Positions 18,924 through 27,431 of a stretch of 64,000 nt of DNA are shown piece after piece. The stretch is from Neisseria chenwenguii (GTDB taxonomy: Bacteria; Pseudomonadota; Gammaproteobacteria; Burkholderiales; Neisseriaceae): positions 1,798,001-1,862,000 of the forward strand of contig NZ_CP022278.1 of NCBI RefSeq assembly GCF_002216145.1. Reading direction: 5' to 3'. Under the pieces are notes generated by a model. The model searched no databases and was not told the DNA's origin. It was given only the letters and a program-made list of their open reading frames with translations. Numbering within the stretch: the stretch's first letter is position 1; the number at the start of each line of letters is the position of its first letter. Position numbers and translations under genes: made by a program.

Positions 18924-19964
18924 ATGTGGCGCTATATCTTCCACCGCCTGCTGTTGCTGATTCCCACGCTTTTGGGGATTTTGGCGGTTACTTTTGCCAT
19001 CATCCAATTTGTACCCGGCGGGCCGGTGGAGCAGATGGTGCAGCAGCTCACGCAGAGCGGTTTGAGCGGCGAGACGGCGGCGAAAAGCGGGATGCTGAAA
19101 AATGGCCGGATCAGCGCGGAGGATATGGCGGCGTTGAACGTGCTTTACGGTTTCGACAAACCGCCGCTGGAACGTTTCGCCGACATGGTGGCGCGTTTTG
19201 CCTGCTTTGATTTGGGCACGAGTTTTTTCCACCATCAGACCGTGTTCGAGCTGGTTAAAGAAAAACTGCCCGTGTCGATGAGCTTGGGGCTGTGGACGTT
19301 TTTTCTGACCTATTTCATCTGTATTCCGCTGGGCATCGCCAAAGCCGTGAAAGACGGCAGCCGCTTCGACGTAGTCAGCGGCATGGCGGTTTTGGCGGGT
19401 TATACGGTTCCGCCGTTTGTATTGGGGCTGGTGTTGCTGGTGTTGTTCGGCGGCGGCAGCTTTTTCGCGTGGTTTCCGCAGGGCGGGCTGACGGGCGACG
19501 ATTTTGGACAGCTTTCGTGGGCGGGAAAAATCAAGGATTACCTCTGGCACATGGCCTTGCCGGTAACGGCTTCGGTGGCGGGCAATCTGGCGGTAATGAC
19601 GGTGTTGACGAAAAACGTATTCCTCGAAGAAATCCGCCGCCAATACGTTTACACCGCCCGCGCCAAAGGTTTTCCCGAACGGCAGATTCTGACCAAACAT
19701 GTTTTCCGCAACGCCATGATTCCGCTGATTACCGGCTTTCCCGCCGCCTTTATCGGCGCGTTTTTTACCGGCAGCCTTTTAATCGAAACCCTGTTTTCCC
19801 TCGACGGCTTGGGGCTGCTTTCGTATGAGGCGGTGATGAAACGCGATTATCCGGTGGTTATGGGCACGCTGTATGTGTTTACCCTGATGGGGCTGCTGGC
19901 GAAACTGCTGTCGGACATTTCGTATTCTTGGGTTGACCCGCGGATTCATTTTGGTGGGAAATAG
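18924..19964 (+). CDS. yejB: Peptide ABC transporter permease YejB
   Basis: A 346-residue inner-membrane permease of the DppB/OppB class with six predicted membrane segments, beginning MWRYIFHRLLLLIPTLLGIL. The cytoplasmic EAA loop (TARAKGFPERQILTKHVFRNA, near residues 245-265) contacts the ATPase. The YejB type is indicated by length and by the partner YejE/YejF genes downstream. The system imports peptides. No yejA binding-protein gene is in the window, so the substrate-binding partner is elsewhere or absent. Confidence 0.92.
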   Translation: MWRYIFHRLLLLIPTLLGILAVTFAIIQFVPGGPVEQMVQQLTQSGLSGETAAKSGMLKNGRISAEDMAALNVLYGFDKPPLERFADMVARFACFDLGTSFFHHQTVFELVKEKLPVSMSLGLWTFFLTYFICIPLGIAKAVKDGSRFDVVSGMAVLAGYTVPPFVLGLVLLVLFGGGSFFAWFPQGGLTGDDFGQLSWAGKIKDYLWHMALPVTASVAGNLAVMTVLTKNVFLEEIRRQYVYTARAKGFPERQILTKHVFRNAMIPLITGFPAAFIGAFFTGSLLIETLFSLDGLGLLSYEAVMKRDYPVVMGTLYVFTLMGLLAKLLSDISYSWVDPRIHFGGK

Positions 19965-19977
19965 ACTGTCTGAAAAA

Positions 19978-20115
19978 TACAGATCCATCTGGGTTTCGAG
20001 CGTAGGTTTGGTTCCGAGCGTAGGCTGGACTTCGGACGTAAGCTGGGCCTAAGCCCAGCAGTTTTAGCAAAATGTTTTAGAGATTCGCTGGGCTGAAGTC
20101 CAGCCTACAAAAACT
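19978..20115. repeat. Dispersed repeat with AGCCCAGC hairpins between yejB and yejE
   Basis: GAGCGTAGG units at about 19998 and 20018 are followed by GCTGGGCCTAAGCCCAGC and CGCTGGGCTGAAGTCCAGCC, self-complementary stretches. Similar sequence is present at 45899-46016 (GGCTGGGCTGAAGCCCAGCC) and, weaker, at 23767-23850. Non-coding, it interrupts an operon. Confidence 0.6.
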
Positions 20116-20153
20116 GATTCCGCAATAATTTTCAGACAGCCGCTAAACAAACA

Positions 20154-21176
20154 ATGACAAAATTCTTCCAAAATCCCACCTGGCAAGCCTTCAAGCAGCA
20201 CAAGCGCGGATTGTGGTCGCTGCGCATCCTGCTGGTTCTGTTCGCCCTCGCCCTGCTTGCCCCGTTGTGGAGCAACGACAAACCGCTGTGGGTGCGCTAT
20301 CAGGGCGCAAACTATTTCCCGATTGTGCAAAACCATCACGAAACCGTGTTCGGCGGCGATTTCGACACGCCCGCCGATTACCACGACCCGCTGATCCGCC
20401 GCAACATCACCTCCAAGGGCAACACCGCTGTTTACCCGCCCAACCCCTATGCCGCCAATACCATCAACGAATTCGACACCCGGCCCGACCCCGCCATGCC
20501 GTCTGAAAACCACATACTCGGCACAGACGACCGCGGCCGCGACATCCTCGCGCGGCTGGTATACGGCTTTCGCGATTCCCTGCTGTTTGCCCTCGCGCTG
20601 ACCTTCGTAACCACCGTCATCGGCGTCAGCGCCGGCGCCGTGCAAGGCTATTTCGGCGGACGGGTTGACTTGATTATGCAGCGTTTCCTCGAAATCTGGG
20701 GTGGCCTGCCCGAACTTTACCTACTGATTATTCTGTCATCGTTTTTCAATCCCGGTCTGCTGGCTTTGCTGGTATTGCTGTCGCTGTTCGGCTGGATGTC
20801 GCTGTCGGATTATGTCCGCGCCGAGTTCCTGAAAAACCGCCAGGCCGATTACGTTGCCGCTGCCAAAAGCATGGGCGTTTCAGACGGCCGCATCATGTGG
20901 CGGCACATCCTGCCCAACAGCCTCACCCCCGTCTTGACCTTTTTACCCTTCCGCATTTCCGGCGCTGTCTTGGCCCTAACCAGCCTCGACTTCCTCGGCC
21001 TCGGCGTTCCCGCCTCACAAGCCAGCTTGGGTGAACTCTTGGCACAGGGCAAAGAAAACCTCGACGCATGGTGGATCGGCCTTTCCGCCGTCGGCGTGCT
21101 GACGCTGATGCTGCTGCTGCTCGTGATGATAGGCGAAGGGGCAAGGCAGGCGTTTGATGTAAGGGTGCGGAACTGA
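20154..21176 (+). CDS. yejE: Peptide ABC transporter permease YejE
   Basis: 340 residues, the DppC/OppC-class partner of YejB. An N-terminal membrane segment (LRILLVLFALALLAPLW) is followed by a long periplasmic loop (about residues 45-130, with HILGTDDRGRDILARLVYG) and a five-segment permease core with the EAA loop AAAKSMGVSDGRIMWRHILPN. The loop and GTDDRGRD motif are typical of YejE. An uptake sequence is embedded in the coding region (encoding VSDGR). It lies 189 bases after yejB. Confidence 0.92.
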   Translation: MTKFFQNPTWQAFKQHKRGLWSLRILLVLFALALLAPLWSNDKPLWVRYQGANYFPIVQNHHETVFGGDFDTPADYHDPLIRRNITSKGNTAVYPPNPYAANTINEFDTRPDPAMPSENHILGTDDRGRDILARLVYGFRDSLLFALALTFVTTVIGVSAGAVQGYFGGRVDLIMQRFLEIWGGLPELYLLIILSSFFNPGLLALLVLLSLFGWMSLSDYVRAEFLKNRQADYVAAAKSMGVSDGRIMWRHILPNSLTPVLTFLPFRISGAVLALTSLDFLGLGVPASQASLGELLAQGKENLDAWWIGLSAVGVLTLMLLLLVMIGEGARQAFDVRVRN

Positions 21177-21286
21177 GGCCGTCTGAAAACATTTCCGGTG
21201 GCTGAGCGCAGTCGAAGCCTGTTGGCTTTTTCAGCCACCGTAAGTTGTCAGAACATAAATATTTCACATTACAAAAAGGGGAAATC
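21177..21286. repeat. Uptake sequence and CTGAGCG repeat downstream of yejE
   Basis: GCCGTCTGAAAACATTTCC is followed by GGTGGCTGAGCGCAGTCGAAG, then TTTTTCAGCCACCG, whose end pairs with GGTGGCTGA to make a hairpin. A related inverted copy is near 21668-21694 (GCTTCGACTACGCTCAGCCA), so the broken GIY-YIG gene is bracketed by the repeat in opposite orientations. Confidence 0.6.
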
Positions 21287-21584
21287 ATGCAAGGTTACGT
21301 TTACATCCTAATTTTGCGAGGATGGAAGCTATTACACAGACAGCACGAAAAATATCGAATTCCGTTTTTGGCAGCATCAAAACGGACTGGGCACCAACCA
21401 CACGCGCAAACACAAGCCCGTCAGGCTGGTATTTGTCGAAATGTTCGCGCGGATTGATGATGCGTATGAACGCGAGAAACAGATTCGGGGCTGGAGCAGA
21501 AAGAAAAAGGAAGCCCTGATCGCAGGCGATTTCAACAGACTGCACGAATTGGCTGCGGACAGAAAACAGCTTAAGCCGGCTTGA
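21287..21584 (+). pseudogene. GIY-YIG nuclease, frameshifted
   Basis: ATG at 21287 opens MQGYVYILILR, the GIY half of a GIY-YIG domain. The continuation EDGSYYTDSTKNIEFRFWQ, then HTRKHKPVRLVFVEMF, EREKQIRGWSRKKKEALIAG and a stop at 21584 lie in another frame. One missing base near 21318 (TTTGCGAGGATGG) separates the halves. Restored, it is a ~99-residue single-domain GIY-YIG protein of the UPF0213/YhbQ-like group. It sits inside the yej operon, between yejE and yejF, flanked by repeats. A sequencing error is possible, but the location suggests a tolerated, decaying insertion. Confidence 0.8.
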
Positions 21585-21715
21585 TTTTTCAGACGGCAGG
21601 GCGCAGCCGAAGCCCGTTTGATTCCCAGTCACCGGAATTCTATGCTGTCTGAAAATGTCCCAAACGCGGCTTCGACTACGCTCAGCCACCGGAAGTACTA
21701 CCCCCGAAAGCCCCT

Positions 21716-23257
21716 ATGAACCTACTCGAAATCCAAAACCTTTCCGCCGCGTTCCCGACCAAAAAAGTGCTGCACGATATTTCCCTCAATATCCGCTTGG
21801 GGCGCAAGACTGCGCTGGTGGGTGAGAGCGGCAGCGGGAAAACGGTTTTGGCGCAGGGCATTATGCGCCTGAATCCGCAGGTGTCGTTTACAGGTCGTCT
21901 GAAATTTGACGGCACGGATTTGCTCGAACTTTCGGAACGCGGTTTGCGGAAATTGCGCGGGTACGAAATCGGCATGGTGTTTCAGGAGCCGATGACGGCG
22001 CTGAACCCCGTGATGCGCGTGGGGGTGCAGATTGCGGAAGTTTTGTCGCTGCATTTGGGGCTGCCGAAAAAAGCCGCGTGGGCGCGGGCGGTGGAATTGT
22101 TGGCGGAAACGGGCATTGCCGCGCCCGAGGAAAAGGCGCGAGCGTATCCGTTTCAACTTTCAGGCGGACAGCGGCAGCGGGCGATGATTGCGATGGCGGT
22201 GGCAGCTGAACCACGCCTTTTGATTGCCGACGAGCCGACGACGGCGCTGGATGCGGCGGTGCAGGCGCAGATTTTGGATTTGCTCGCGCGGCTTCAGCGC
22301 GAGCGGCAGATGACGCTGCTTTACATCACCCACGATTTGAAACTGGTGCGGCGTTTTGCCGACGATGTGGTCGTGATGCAGCAGGGCAGGGTGGTCGAGC
22401 AGGGCGAAACGGCGGCGGTGTTCGCCAACCCGCAACACAACTACACAAAAATGCTTTTGAACGCGGGTGCGGTGCGGAATGTGCGTCCGCCGGCGGAAAA
22501 ACCGCCGACGGTGTTGGCGGCGGAAGGCATCAGTGTGGCGGTAAGCGAAAACGCGGGCTGGTTCCGCAAACGCGAAAAAACACTGCTGGCGCCTACGGAT
22601 TTTGATTTGAAAGCGGGCGAAACGCTGGGCGTCATCGGCGAGAGCGGAAGCGGGAAAACTACGCTGGCTAAGGCTTTGCTGCGGCTGATGCCGTCTGAAG
22701 GCCGTCTGAAAATCAACGGGTGCGACTGGTCGCCCGAAGCGCGGCGCGACATTCAGATGGTGTTTCAAGACCCGTTCGGTGCATTCAATCCGCGCATGAC
22801 CGTGTTCGACATCGTTTCTGAAGGGCTTTTGGTACACGAGTCGCACTTGAGCCGCGAGGAAATGCGCGTGCGCGCAGTGGAAGTGTTGCAGCGGGTCGGC
22901 CTGCCCGAAGATTCGCTCGCCCGCTATCCGCACGCGTTTTCAGGCGGCCAGCGGCAGCGGCTGGCAATTGCGCGCGCAGTGATTGTGAAACCGAAAATCC
23001 TCGTGCTCGACGAGCCGACCAGCGCGCTGGATGTGCAATGGCAGCAGCAGATTCTGGCGCTGCTTGCGGATTTGCAACAGTCATACGGCTTGAGCCTCAT
23101 CATCATCAGCCACGATTTGGCCGTCATCCGCGCGCTGTCGCACCGCGTGATGGTGTTGAAAGACGGTGCGGTGGTCGAATCGGGCGGCTTGGAAGAAGTG
23201 TTTGCCAATCCCAAAGCAGACTATACAAAAAAGCTATTGCAATACGCCGCCCCTTGA
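21716..23257 (+). CDS. yejF: Peptide ABC transporter ATPase YejF (two nucleotide-binding domains)
   Basis: 513 residues with two fused ABC domains. Domain 1 has Walker A GESGSGKT (about residue 38), signature LSGGQRQR and Walker B LLIADEP. Domain 2 has a second GESGSGKT (about residue 305), FSGGQRQR and ILVLDEP. This DppD-DppF-type fusion is characteristic of YejF. It energises the YejB/YejE permease. It is separated from yejE by the broken GIY-YIG gene and a repeat, so it may have its own promoter. Confidence 0.94.
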   Translation: MNLLEIQNLSAAFPTKKVLHDISLNIRLGRKTALVGESGSGKTVLAQGIMRLNPQVSFTGRLKFDGTDLLELSERGLRKLRGYEIGMVFQEPMTALNPVMRVGVQIAEVLSLHLGLPKKAAWARAVELLAETGIAAPEEKARAYPFQLSGGQRQRAMIAMAVAAEPRLLIADEPTTALDAAVQAQILDLLARLQRERQMTLLYITHDLKLVRRFADDVVVMQQGRVVEQGETAAVFANPQHNYTKMLLNAGAVRNVRPPAEKPPTVLAAEGISVAVSENAGWFRKREKTLLAPTDFDLKAGETLGVIGESGSGKTTLAKALLRLMPSEGRLKINGCDWSPEARRDIQMVFQDPFGAFNPRMTVFDIVSEGLLVHESHLSREEMRVRAVEVLQRVGLPEDSLARYPHAFSGGQRQRLAIARAVIVKPKILVLDEPTSALDVQWQQQILALLADLQQSYGLSLIIISHDLAVIRALSHRVMVLKDGAVVESGGLEEVFANPKADYTKKLLQYAAP

Positions 23258-23318
23258 AATTTCCCCCCGCAAGCCCTATTCTGAATCCTGTTACAACCTA
23301 TTTTTTAAGGAACTTGAA

Positions 23319-23651
23319 ATGAGCAGCGAATTGATTGTGCACACCAGCGATGCCGCTTTTGAAGCGGACGTTTTGAAATCCGACGTCCCCGTATTACTCG
23401 ACTTCTGGGCCCCGTGGTGCGGCCCCTGCAAAATGATCGCCCCGATTTTGGACGACATCGCCGCCGAGTTTGAAGGCAAACTGAAAGTCGTCAAAATCAA
23501 CATCGACGAAAACGAACAAACCCCCGCCCAATTCGGCGTGCGCGGCATTCCGACGCTGATGGTGTTTAAAAACGGCGAAAACGTCGCCACCAAAGTCGGC
23601 GCATTGGCCAAAGGCCAGCTGACCGCGTTTGTGAACGCTTCGATTGCGTAA
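23319..23651 (+). CDS. trxA: Thioredoxin
   Basis: A 110-residue cytoplasmic thioredoxin that reduces disulfides in target proteins. The active site WCGPCK is near residues 33-38 ([15 protein letters not shown]) and the cis-proline is in RGIPTLMVF near residue 77. ATG at 23319 follows AAGGAAC. The longer open frame runs into yejF and is rejected. It is followed by a clear terminator. Confidence 0.97.
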   Translation: MSSELIVHTSDAAFEADVLKSDVPVLLDFWAPWCGPCKMIAPILDDIAAEFEGKLKVVKINIDENEQTPAQFGVRGIPTLMVFKNGENVATKVGALAKGQLTAFVNASIA

Positions 23652-23668
23652 GCGGTAGGATTTTAAAG

Positions 23669-23700
23669 AAAGGCCGTCTGAAAATTTTCAGACGGCCTTT
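23669..23700 (+). terminator. Inverted uptake-sequence pair, trxA terminator
   Basis: AAAGGCCGTCTGAAAA and TTTTCAGACGGCCTTT form a perfect stem. Confidence 0.85.
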
Positions 23701-23915
23701 AAAATGGCATTTGTGGTTTTTGCAAAGGCTTCCGTGGCTGTCGGGCGGCGGAGTCGGGGGGGGGCGTAGGCTTGGCTTTTAGCCCGGCAGTTTGAACAGA
23801 CGTTTCAGAACCTTCACCGGGCTGACGGTTCGACAGGCTCACCAACCAATCCCGGCCCACGGCTGCTGAGACTTTTACGGAATCAAAACGGCCGTCTGAC
23901 ACTTTCACGGACGTC

Positions 23916-24013
23916 ATTCCCGCGCAGGCGGGAATCCACGGTTACAGACAGGCAATATCTTGTTTTAAATAAGTTTCAGAAAGCCGAGTGTGTATTCCCG
24001 CCTGCGCGGGAAT
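23916..24013. repeat. Inverted pair of dRS3 repeats
   Basis: ATTCCCGCGCAGGCGGGAAT (23916-23935) and its exact reverse complement ATTCCCGCCTGCGCGGGAAT (23994-24013) fit the neisserial dRS3 pattern ATTCCC-N8-GGGAAT. The flanks ACGTC and GACGT extend the pairing. dRS3 copies flank intergenic repeat arrays and are known insertion sites of filamentous prophage in meningococci. Between trxA and the transporter (23701-24060) there is otherwise only a G9 tract near 23756 and a weak AGCCC-type repeat. Confidence 0.85.
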
Positions 24014-24060
24014 GACGTCAGTTGAGAGATTAACCGTTTCAGACGGCCTTCAATTCAATC

Positions 24061-25380
24061 CTATCCGTTCCTTTTCCCAACCATCCCCGCCAAGCCGTGC
24101 AGAAACTGCGGTTCGCGCTTCACTAGATACCACATCAGCGGCAGGTTGCCGAGGGCGACGATCAGGTAGAGCAGGGTAATGCTGTCGAACAGCATCAGCA
24201 AGAGGGCGCTCAGAATGGCGGCGGAGACCATGAAGACGCCGTTGACGATGTTGTTGGCGGCGACGGCGTGGGCGCGGAAGGTTTCGCTGCTGGCCGTCTG
24301 AAGCCAGGTGTAGAGCGGTACGGAGAAAAAGCCGCCGAAAAAGCCGATGAGCACCATCACCAGCATCACGGGGTAGGCGTTGGCTTGGGCGAGAAACCAT
24401 AAAACACCGTTGAGTTCGGCGAAACGCTGGCCGTGGGTCAGCCAGACCAGCGCAAGGCCGCAGGCGGTGAGGCCGGCGGTGCCGACGGTCACGAGGCTCA
24501 AGACCAGCCGTTCGTGGCTGAGTTTGGCGCACAATACCGAGCCAGCGGCGATGCCGATGGAAAACAGCGCGAGCATGAGGTTGAAAACGGCGTCGTTGCC
24601 GCCGAGGTGGATTTGGGTAAACGTCGGCAGTTGGGTGGTGTAAACCGAGCTGATGAACCAAAACCACGAAATGCCGATGATGGCGGTAAACACGGGCTTG
24701 TCGGCGGCGGTTTCGCGCAGGAGGGCGGATGTGCCTTTGGCGATGTTGTATTCGATTTCGGTGTAGGCCGCTTTGGCGGGAACGGACGGCATGAAAAAGC
24801 TGGTTGCCGTTCCCAATACGGCAACCGAAACAACCAGCATGCCGATGATGTGCGGCGGCGTGCCGGCTACGGCTGTGCCCAAAATCTGGCCGAAGAGGAT
24901 GGCGAGGAAGGTGCCCGATTCGATCAGGCTGTTGCCCATAATCAGCTCTTTGTCGTTGAGGTAGTCGGGCAAAACGGCGTATTTCAGCGGGCCGAACAGC
25001 GTCGATTGCGCGCCCATGCAGAAGAGGCAGAACAGTAAAAGCGGTGCGGATTGGATATAAAAACCGAACGCGGCCAGCGACATCACGGCGATTTCGAGGA
25101 TTTTGACGGCGCGGGCGAGTTTGGCTTTGTCGAATTTGTTGCTCAACTGCCCCGAGAGTGCGGAAAAGAGGAAATAGGGCAGGATAAACAGCAGCGCGCC
25201 CAAATTGAGCATCTGGCTGGCGGGCAAAACCGTGTTCTGCCCCAAGCCGTAAAAGCTGATCATCACAAACAGCGCGGTTTTAAACACATTGTCGTTAAAC
25301 GCGCCGAAAAACTGCGTGCCGAAAAGCGGGGCGAAACGGCGGCTGGTGGCGAAATTGAGGTTGTCTTTTTTCACGCTCAT
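24061..25380 (-). CDS. MFS transporter, LplT-like
   Basis: A 439-residue, 12-segment major facilitator protein. The N-terminal FAPLFGTQFFGAFNDNVFKTAL and the later SLIESGTFLAILFGQILGT resemble lysophospholipid transporters (LplT and the transporter half of LplT-Aas fusions), which flip lysophospholipids inward for reacylation. The acyltransferase half is absent. It is preceded by ccoS, whose stop overlaps its start by four bases (ATGA), so they are probably one transcript with no obvious shared function. Substrate is inferred. Confidence 0.78.
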   Translation of the reverse strand: MSVKKDNLNFATSRRFAPLFGTQFFGAFNDNVFKTALFVMISFYGLGQNTVLPASQMLNLGALLFILPYFLFSALSGQLSNKFDKAKLARAVKILEIAVMSLAAFGFYIQSAPLLLFCLFCMGAQSTLFGPLKYAVLPDYLNDKELIMGNSLIESGTFLAILFGQILGTAVAGTPPHIIGMLVVSVAVLGTATSFFMPSVPAKAAYTEIEYNIAKGTSALLRETAADKPVFTAIIGISWFWFISSVYTTQLPTFTQIHLGGNDAVFNLMLALFSIGIAAGSVLCAKLSHERLVLSLVTVGTAGLTACGLALVWLTHGQRFAELNGVLWFLAQANAYPVMLVMVLIGFFGGFFSVPLYTWLQTASSETFRAHAVAANNIVNGVFMVSAAILSALLLMLFDSITLLYLIVALGNLPLMWYLVKREPQFLHGLAGMVGKRNG

Positions 25381-25568
25381 TGCGGTTTGTCTTTATCGTT
25401 TTGATTTTTATCGAGAAGTTTGTCGGTTGAGTCGTCGTCCATCAGAATGCGGTGCGCCGGCCCTTCCAAATCGTCAAACTGCCCGTTTTTGCCCGACCAC
25501 CAGAAAAACCAGCCGATGATAAAGGCCAGAATAATGCTGATGGGCACAAGGATAAACATACTTTCCAT
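25377..25568 (-). CDS. ccoS: cbb3-type cytochrome oxidase assembly protein CcoS
   Basis: 63 residues with one N-terminal membrane segment (MFILVPISIILAFIIGWFFWW) followed by the CcoS hallmark WSGKNGQFDDLEGPAHRIL and an acidic tail. CcoS is needed for haem/cofactor insertion into the catalytic subunit of cbb3 oxidase, the high-affinity terminal oxidase. Its start overlaps the stop of the small upstream gene by one base (TAATG) and its end overlaps the MFS start. Other assembly genes (ccoG, fixH) are 6 kb away. Confidence 0.93.
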   Translation of the reverse strand: MESMFILVPISIILAFIIGWFFWWSGKNGQFDDLEGPAHRILMDDDSTDKLLDKNQNDKDKPQ

Positions 25569-25867
25569 TACATCGCCCCGGTCAGATCGGTCAGAAGCAG
25601 CGTCTGCCCGCCAATGGTCAGGTATTCGTTGCGCAGCGTGGCGACGTTGCTTTCGCCGTCAAACAATTCGATGCGCTCTTTATTAATGCGCCAAACCAGC
25701 GGCGCGTCGGGGTTTTGCAGATTTTCCAGCGCGGGAAAGGCGGCGCCGTTTTGCAGTTTGACCACAAAACGCCCGCTCTCGGGCGGCGTTTCGGATTCGT
25801 CGTCGGGCAGCATAATCAGAAAACCGAGATGGCTGCCGGATTGGGTGTGGATGCTGAAGTAGTGCAT
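25568..25867 (-). CDS. Conserved small protein of unknown function (99 aa)
   Basis: Starting at ATG 25867 the protein reads MHYFSIHTQSGSHLGFLIML. The longer open frame crosses two uptake sequences and is unlikely. No signal peptide or membrane segment. A mostly beta pattern (FVVKLQNGAAFPALENLQ, then WRINKERIELFDGE and LRNEYLTIGGQTLLLTDL). It overlaps ccoS by one base, so translational coupling is likely. I do not recognise a family; a role with ccoS is only suggested by position. Confidence 0.7.
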   Translation of the reverse strand: MHYFSIHTQSGSHLGFLIMLPDDESETPPESGRFVVKLQNGAAFPALENLQNPDAPLVWRINKERIELFDGESNVATLRNEYLTIGGQTLLLTDLTGAM

Positions 25868-26115
25868 GGCGGAACATTTGAGGCCGTCTGAAAACTGCAA
25901 TCCCAAGCCGTTTCGCACGGCTTTACGCTTTTTCAGACGGCAGGTTGGAAACGCCCTAATGTACCAGTTTGCCGCGCCGCTGCAAAGCATTCTTATGCTG
26001 CAAATCAAAGATTAAAGCAGCCATTAACATCTTATTTTTGGTAGAATGGCACAGTTATTTTCATCAACCCGAATCAGACCGTAAAGGCCGTCTGAAAACT
26101 TTAGGAATTCCCACC

Positions 26116-27312
26116 ATGACTCAAAAACTGATTTTAGTATTAAACTGCGGCAGCTCCTCGCTCAAAGGCGCCGTTTTGGACAACGACAGCGGCGACGTAT
26201 TGCTGAGCTGTCTGGCCGAAAAACTCAACCTGCCCGATGCGTTTATTACTTTTAAATTCAACGGCGAAAAACACAAAGTTGATTTGAGCAGCCAGCCCAA
26301 CCACACCGGCGCAGTCGAAGCCCTGATGGAAGAAATGAAAGCCCACGGCCTCGACAGCAAAATCGGCGCCATCGGCCACCGCATCGTCAGCGGCGGCGAA
26401 TTGTACAGCGAATCCATCTTGGTGGACGACGAAGTCATGGCCGGCATCGAAAAATGTATCCCGCTCGCCCCGCTGCACAACCCGGCCCACCTGCTCGGTC
26501 TGCGCGCCGCACAAAGCATTTTCAAAGATCTGCCGAACGTCGTCGTATTCGACACCGCGTTCCACCAAACCATGCCGAAACACGCCTACACCTACGCCGT
26601 TCCGCAAGAGCTGTACCACAAATACGGCCTGCGCCGCTACGGTGCACACGGCACCAGCTACCGTTTCGTTGCCGATGAAACCGCGCGTTTCCTCGGTAAA
26701 GACAAAAAAGATCTGCGCATGGTCATCTGCCACTTGGGCAACGGCGCTTCCATCGCCGCCGTCGCCGACGGCAAATGCCGCGATACCAGCATGGGTCTGA
26801 CCCCGCTGGAAGGCTTGGTAATGGGCACACGCAGCGGCGACATCGACCCGAGCGTATTCTCCTTCCTCGCTGAAAACGCCAACATGACCATCGCCCAAAT
26901 CACCGACATGCTGAACAAAAAATCCGGCCTGCTCGGTCTTTCCGGCCTTTCTAACGACTGCCGCACCATTGAAGAAGAAGCCGCCAAAGGCCACGAAGGG
27001 GCGCAACTCGCGCTGGACGTATTCGTGTACCGCCTTGCCAAATACATCGGCAGCATGGCCGTTGCCGCCGGCGGCCTCGACGCGCTGGTGTTTACCGGCG
27101 GTATCGGAGAAAACTCCGAACTGATCCGCAGCAAAGTCTTGGGCTATCTGGGTTGCCTCGGTCTGACCGAAGACCACGAAGCCAACCTGGCCGCCCGCTT
27201 CGGCAATGCCGGCGTGATCACCACCGCCGACAGCAAAGCCGTCGCCGTCGTGATTCCGACCAACGAAGAGTTGATGATTGCCCACGATACCGCCCGCCTG
27301 AGCGGCCTGTAA
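26116..27312 (+). CDS. ackA: Acetate kinase
   Basis: AckA interconverts acetyl phosphate + ADP and acetate + ATP. The 398-residue protein shows the N-terminal LNCGSSSLKGAV phosphate-binding motif, the VFDTAFHQTMP block and the C-terminal FTGGIGENSE motif of the acetokinase family. ATG 26116 is preferred to the longer frame, which begins upstream of the uptake sequence at 26081. Its pathway partner pta is in the window but 12 kb away on the other strand, so the two are not an operon here. Confidence 0.97.
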   Translation: MTQKLILVLNCGSSSLKGAVLDNDSGDVLLSCLAEKLNLPDAFITFKFNGEKHKVDLSSQPNHTGAVEALMEEMKAHGLDSKIGAIGHRIVSGGELYSESILVDDEVMAGIEKCIPLAPLHNPAHLLGLRAAQSIFKDLPNVVVFDTAFHQTMPKHAYTYAVPQELYHKYGLRRYGAHGTSYRFVADETARFLGKDKKDLRMVICHLGNGASIAAVADGKCRDTSMGLTPLEGLVMGTRSGDIDPSVFSFLAENANMTIAQITDMLNKKSGLLGLSGLSNDCRTIEEEAAKGHEGAQLALDVFVYRLAKYIGSMAVAAGGLDALVFTGGIGENSELIRSKVLGYLGCLGLTEDHEANLAARFGNAGVITTADSKAVAVVIPTNEELMIAHDTARLSGL

Positions 27313-27340
27313 TCTGCCAGTTATATTTTAAAGCATTGGA

Positions 27341-27371
27341 AAAGCCCTGTTTTTTGGAACAGGGCTTTTTT
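27341..27371 (+). terminator. Intrinsic terminator of ackA
   Basis: AAAGCCCTGTT and AACAGGGCTTTTTT form a GC-rich stem with a T-run. Confidence 0.9.
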
Positions 27372-27425
27372 GCGGGAATGGGAAAGGCCGTCTGAAAAAT
27401 TGTCAGACGGCCTTTCCCATTCCCG
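27372..27425. terminator. Extended uptake-sequence palindrome between ackA and the DUF445 gene
   Basis: A 24-base arm running through GCGGGAATGGGAAAGG into GCCGTCTGA, and its perfect complement, meet around a six-base loop. Pairing extends about 11 bases beyond the usual uptake-sequence pair. It serves the convergent minus-strand gene and backs up the ackA terminator. Confidence 0.8.
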
Positions 27426-27431
27426 CCGCGC

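Noticed and set aside
23756-23764. Run of nine G as a phase-variation tract
   Set aside because: It lies in a repeat-rich gap, inside no gene and not near a promoter of one.
26140-27285. 381-codon antisense frame across ackA
   Set aside because: Shadow of ackA: no start context, no family features.
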